A stretch of 64,000 nt of DNA from Kalaharituber pfeilii (taxonomy: Eukaryota; Ascomycota; Pezizomycetes; Pezizales; Pezizaceae). The DNA lies in contig WHUZ01000002.1 of NCBI GenBank assembly GCA_015179045.1, positions 1-64,000 of the forward strand, given 5' to 3'. The position numbers and the translations under genes are program-made. The notes beneath the pieces were generated by a model. That model saw only the letters and a program-made list of their open reading frames with translations, was not told the origin of the DNA and did not search any database. Shown here one piece after another: positions 60,841-64,000 of the stretch. Each line of letters starts with the position of its first letter. Within the stretch, counting starts at the first letter, position 1.

Positions 60841-61668
60841 CAGTGGTCCCAACGGGCCGGCCAGGCCAGGCCAAGGGTATGGCCTGGCCGGCCTGGGCCA
60901 TAGAAATCTAGGCCGGCCGTGAGGTCCGCCCGCGCCGGTCCAGGCGGCCTGAATGTTTCAGGCCGGCCCAGGCCATTCAGGCCATTCAGGCCGGTCCAGG
61001 CCATTGAGGCCATTCAGGCTACAGTGTGAGTTAAGTTATACAGTAGCTATATACAGAACGTACTTCTAAATTCTACTCTAATGTTTTGGATTTTGCTTGC
61101 TGATTTTACACCGCCAGTATCGCTTTCCATTAGCCATGCACAGCTTCACCATACTGTCAAATCCAACTTTGTCGCACCAGATTTTTGTAACCCAAATTCC
61201 AGAAGACTCGATATCGGCATCAGATGGGACTGCAGGGAATCGTCGATGCAAGATCAAAACTTGAACTGCACTATGGAGAGTGAAGAATAGTAGAATACTA
61301 AAGGAATCATCATCGCCAGTACTGGTGGTTGGAATGTCTGTCTCCATAAGAAATTAGTATATAGTCAAGCGATACAAAAAAAAATTACTTACCTGAATAC
61401 CTGCGAAAAGCGCTGCTCAATTAAAAAAAGTCTAGATAGTTATCCGAAAATATTGAAAGGTTCATATTAAATCCGTGTCCAAGTAACCTGAAGGTGGCCC
61501 CTGAAATAGCCTCATAACCAGCCCTCCTGCCCCTGAAATTGCTTAAACGGCCTGAATGGCCTGGACCGGCCTGGACCAGCCTGGGCGGCCTGGGCGGCCT
61601 GGGCGGCCTGGACCGGCCTGGACCAGCCTGGGCGGCCTGGTCGGCGGCCTGGCCGGTTGGGAACACTG
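60841..61668. mobile_element. hAT-type element with GGCC-rich ends
   Basis: CAGTGGTCCCAAC at the left and GTTGGGAACACTG at the right; GGCCTGG arrays at both ends. GCTGCAC follows the right end and lies a few bases before the left end, an imperfect target duplication. It provides the uninterrupted counterpart of 50090-51686. Confidence 0.75.
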
Positions 61669-62700
61669 GCTGCACCTTCTCTCCCAAACACCTTACAGCT
61701 CTAGTACTATGAGAGTTTAACTCTAAAAGCTCTCCTGCACCACCACTCTACCATCAGCTTCAACCCTCACCTCACCCTGACTACAATAGCTCATTGCCTA
61801 CACTATTGCCCATGTCCTTGGCTACATCCTTACTTATCATAGCCACAGCTATAGTGTTTGTACTTGACTCATAGTCCAGCAACAGCTATTTAACTGTTTT
61901 GGCTCGGTTAAGTAGCTACTTCTGTTATTTTTAAGAAGTTAATAACAAAATACCAGTAACTGCCTGTTAACTCTTAATAGAAGGATATACTGGTTTCTTG
62001 TATCACTGATGAGATATTACTACTTGCTCTTGTACTAGGTTCTACTTCAATCCTAGTAGAGGTGACTCTGGTTATAATATAGTAGGCAAGAATCCAACCG
62101 ATTTCTTTACTATAACTAGTTTTTACTATAGCAAACGCACTTTCTTTACCTGTATACATAACCCATCCCTTCACTACAGTGAGTTTTTCACTAAAAAGAG
62201 GTTTATTATAGCCAGAATTACTTGTATTCAAATTATCATAAGCCTTACTCTATCGAGCTCCTCCTCTACTATCTCCCATATGTTCTAGTGACCCTCATAT
62301 CAGTGTAAGTCTCAAATTACCACTTGACAGCATCCTTCCATGCTCTCCGTGCTAGTTATATAGATGAGAGCTAGAAAAATACTAGAGAGGAGAAGAGGTA
62401 GCAGAGCCACCTATATAGCTGAATTCTTGGAGGTAGAGCTGCTAGAGACTCAGATATCTGAAGAAGTAGTGGCATTTGCATGCACTCTTCTACCCAATAT
62501 ATATGGAGCTTGATTCCAAACCGGTATCTTCAATTCTCCTCCTCTGAAGAGCTAAATAAGATTGAGATTAATAACTAGAAAAATATATAAACTTTTGGAG
62601 ATATATATAATAGTACTTACAATGCTATACAATAGATCTTGAGCTTCTACCAACCTTATATTATAATTTAGTTCTCACAACCCCGTTGCCATCAGTAGGC
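61669..62700. other. Interior of the mariner-like element, no gene
   Basis: AT-rich sequence without domains. The frame 61974-62231 on the minus strand has no recognisable motif. Confidence 0.4.
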
Positions 62701-63105
62701 AGGCGAGTAGTGTATTTTAGAATGGGTATAAGCTTATGAGGGCCGGAGGGGGGTATTCTGCAAGGTAGTGAGGTGTATAAAATTGTAGATGCTGGTACTC
62801 TAATCCCGGTCGCTTCCTATCCGCAGATCGTATCCTATCCAGTACTGGTATATACTATACTATATTTGGTGATTACTAAAGGGCGACATTTATGACCCCT
62901 CTCCATATAAAATTCCTGATTTTTAACTCTGTGAAACACTATAACAAGAAATCAAATAAATAGATATCGCTTCGTAACTTTATTCTTCATTGTCTGATCT
63001 ATCATATTACGACACGAAACTAATTTTATCTAATTATTTTAGTTGCGCTTTAGAGCATTGAAGTTGGGGTGCAATTTACTCCGCGTACAGTTGTCCCCAA
63101 CCATA

Positions 63106-63201
63106 GCCTGTCTCCGGGCTATGAGGGCTTGCCCAGGGACCCTGCCATGGCCACGTGCTACAAGCGGGGTTATGTGATTAAAAAAAAAAAAAAAAAAAAA
63201 A
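63106..63201 (+). mobile_element. Tail-B element, approximately 100-nt class
   Basis: GCCTGTCTCCGGGC start, GGGC-TT-GCCC hairpin, terminal block and poly-A. The intact counterpart of the element split at 36829-39559. Confidence 0.88.
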
Positions 63202-63375
63202 TGCTTCTTGATTTCGGCAGCAGGTGGCTCCGTATCTAAGAATGTTATGATACTGCTAAAAATCACCCCTCAGGATGTTATCATTCCGCACTCAAGGCTG
63301 GAAGTGGCTGAGCACCAGAAAGTTCATGGAGAGTAAGACTTTTTTTTTTTTATATATATCAGTGATTGATGGAGT

Positions 63376-63378
<3 letters not shown>

Positions 63379-63410
<32 letters not shown>

Positions 63411-63449
63411 TCACATGACCCCGCATGCGGCTCTTCGCCATGGCAGGAC
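63379..63449 (-). mobile_element. Ultra-short tail-B insertion (duplicate)
   Basis: TGATGGAGTGAC at 63367-63378 and 63450-63461. Same event as 39825-39890, with a longer poly-T. Confidence 0.9.
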
Positions 63450-63887
63450 TGATGGAGTGACTGAAACGGACGTCCACTACGCCACGTTTGATGGACAGTT
63501 ACTGAAACGCCAGAATATCAAGGAATTCAGGAACGCGCTGACAGTGCAGACAACCACACTCAGGATATTATTGTTCTGCACTCATGCAGGATGATAGTTA
63601 AGGAGGATACCGAAGTAGATATCCAAGTATTGGAGTAGGTGGCTTGGCAGCGTTGTAGATAACTGTGGGCATGGGTCTGAGCATGTGTTGTACGTACTAC
63701 TAAATTGGCGGTGACGCTTAAAATAGATTAATAGCTAGCGTCGCTTACCCCTACCTGCATCCAGTCAGAAAAAGTGACTGAGTCACAGTCACTATGGAGC
63801 ACCTTATGATTCAGGGGATATTGGACGACTGTCTACTCTGCAGCGGCGAAGTAGCTGTATGTGGAACCCTGCATGTGTGAGAGACCT

Positions 63888-63989
63888 TAAGCCTGCCTTC
63901 GGGCTTTGAGGGTCTAGAACCAGGGGCCCTGCCATGGTGAAGAGCCGCATGCGGGGTCACGTGAAAAAAAAAAAAAAAAAAAAAAAAAA
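63888..63989 (+). mobile_element. Tail-B element, approximately 100-nt class (duplicate)
   Basis: Same event as 40329-40438. GTGTGAGAGACCT at 63875-63887; the right duplication starts near 63991 and is cut by the window end. Confidence 0.85.
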
Positions 63990-64000
63990 TGTTGTGAGAG

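Larger units (their letters stand above)
60324..62852. repeat. Foldback with long inverted arms
   Basis: CCAGTACTGGATAGGATACG near 60324 is the inverse of 62833-62852, and TCTACAATTTTATACACCTC (60509) matches the inverse near 62790. The left arm holds about 140 bp more than the right. Confidence 0.75.
59862..63103. mobile_element. Mariner-like element, 3.2 kb, TA duplication
   Basis: Ends TGGTTGGGGACATCTGTACG and, inverted at the right, TGGTTGGGGACAACTGTACG. TA at 59860-59861 and 63104-63105. It has no recognisable transposase; it contains a microsatellite, a foldback and a hAT-type element. Confidence 0.88.
59395..64000 (+). repeat. Segmental duplication of TE-rich DNA, copy 2
   Basis: Partner of 36239-40540. 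It runs off the window at 64000, just at the right target duplication of the last tail-B copy. Confidence 0.85.

Overview
The window looks like a repeat-rich region of a filamentous ascomycete (Pezizomycotina). The evidence is an intron-poor F-box gene with a fungal-style leader, Tad-type LINEs whose ORF2 ends in RNase H, a Ty3/gypsy pol with chromodomain, a fungal Helitron, Mutator-like (MULE), hAT and TA-target (mariner/pogo) DNA transposons, and one LINE copy with G:C to A:T decay that resembles repeat-induced point mutation. A truffle-like or other Pezizomycete is a guess only. Host genes are few: an F-box protein (1192-2766) and two copies of a small secreted protein (5603-6576 and 41149-42179) whose C-x-E and P-C...C motifs suggest a deaminase fold. 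Everything else I can identify is mobile DNA, mostly nested.

Layout. 1-7.4 kb: F-box gene, a TA-target MITE, and the first secreted-protein gene in a 2.4 kb duplicated block. 7.8-12.7 kb: a three-level nest (LINE-B inside an antisense LINE-A inside an ORF1-only element). 13-26.8 kb: an 11.5 kb MULE with 9-bp target duplications, carrying a broken MULE transposase, a Helitron Rep/helicase gene and, inside the helicase, a gypsy/copia pol chimera without LTRs. 26.8-31.4 kb: a LINE split by a second MULE (9-bp duplication) that itself holds an ORF1-only element and a solo LTR. 31.4-34.7 kb: the antisense 5' half of another LINE (ORF1 and endonuclease). 34.8-40.5 kb: a MULE-like element, then a segmental duplication whose partner is 59.4-64 kb. 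40.5-42.7 kb: the second secreted-protein gene. 42.7-56.6 kb: tandem arrays, TA-target elements, hAT elements, foldbacks and short LINE-tail insertions. 56.6-59.9 kb: a decayed LINE. 59.9-63.1 kb: a mariner-like element. 63.1-64 kb: the end of the duplicated block.

Two LINE families explain most of the poly-A debris. LINE-A ends in 'tail A' (a GCCC-NNN-GGGC hairpin just before poly-A). LINE-B ends in 'tail B' (an approximately 100-nt tail with a hairpin, then an approximately 40-nt terminal block). ORF1-only elements with either tail, and very short tail-only copies, carry 12-15 bp target-site duplications, so they appear to have been mobilised in trans by the LINE reverse transcriptases. The tail-only copies come in two discrete lengths with constant 5' ends, which is the most unusual signal in the window. 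Coordinates of element ends come from reading target duplications by eye and should be good to a few bases where a duplication is quoted; other boundaries are approximate.
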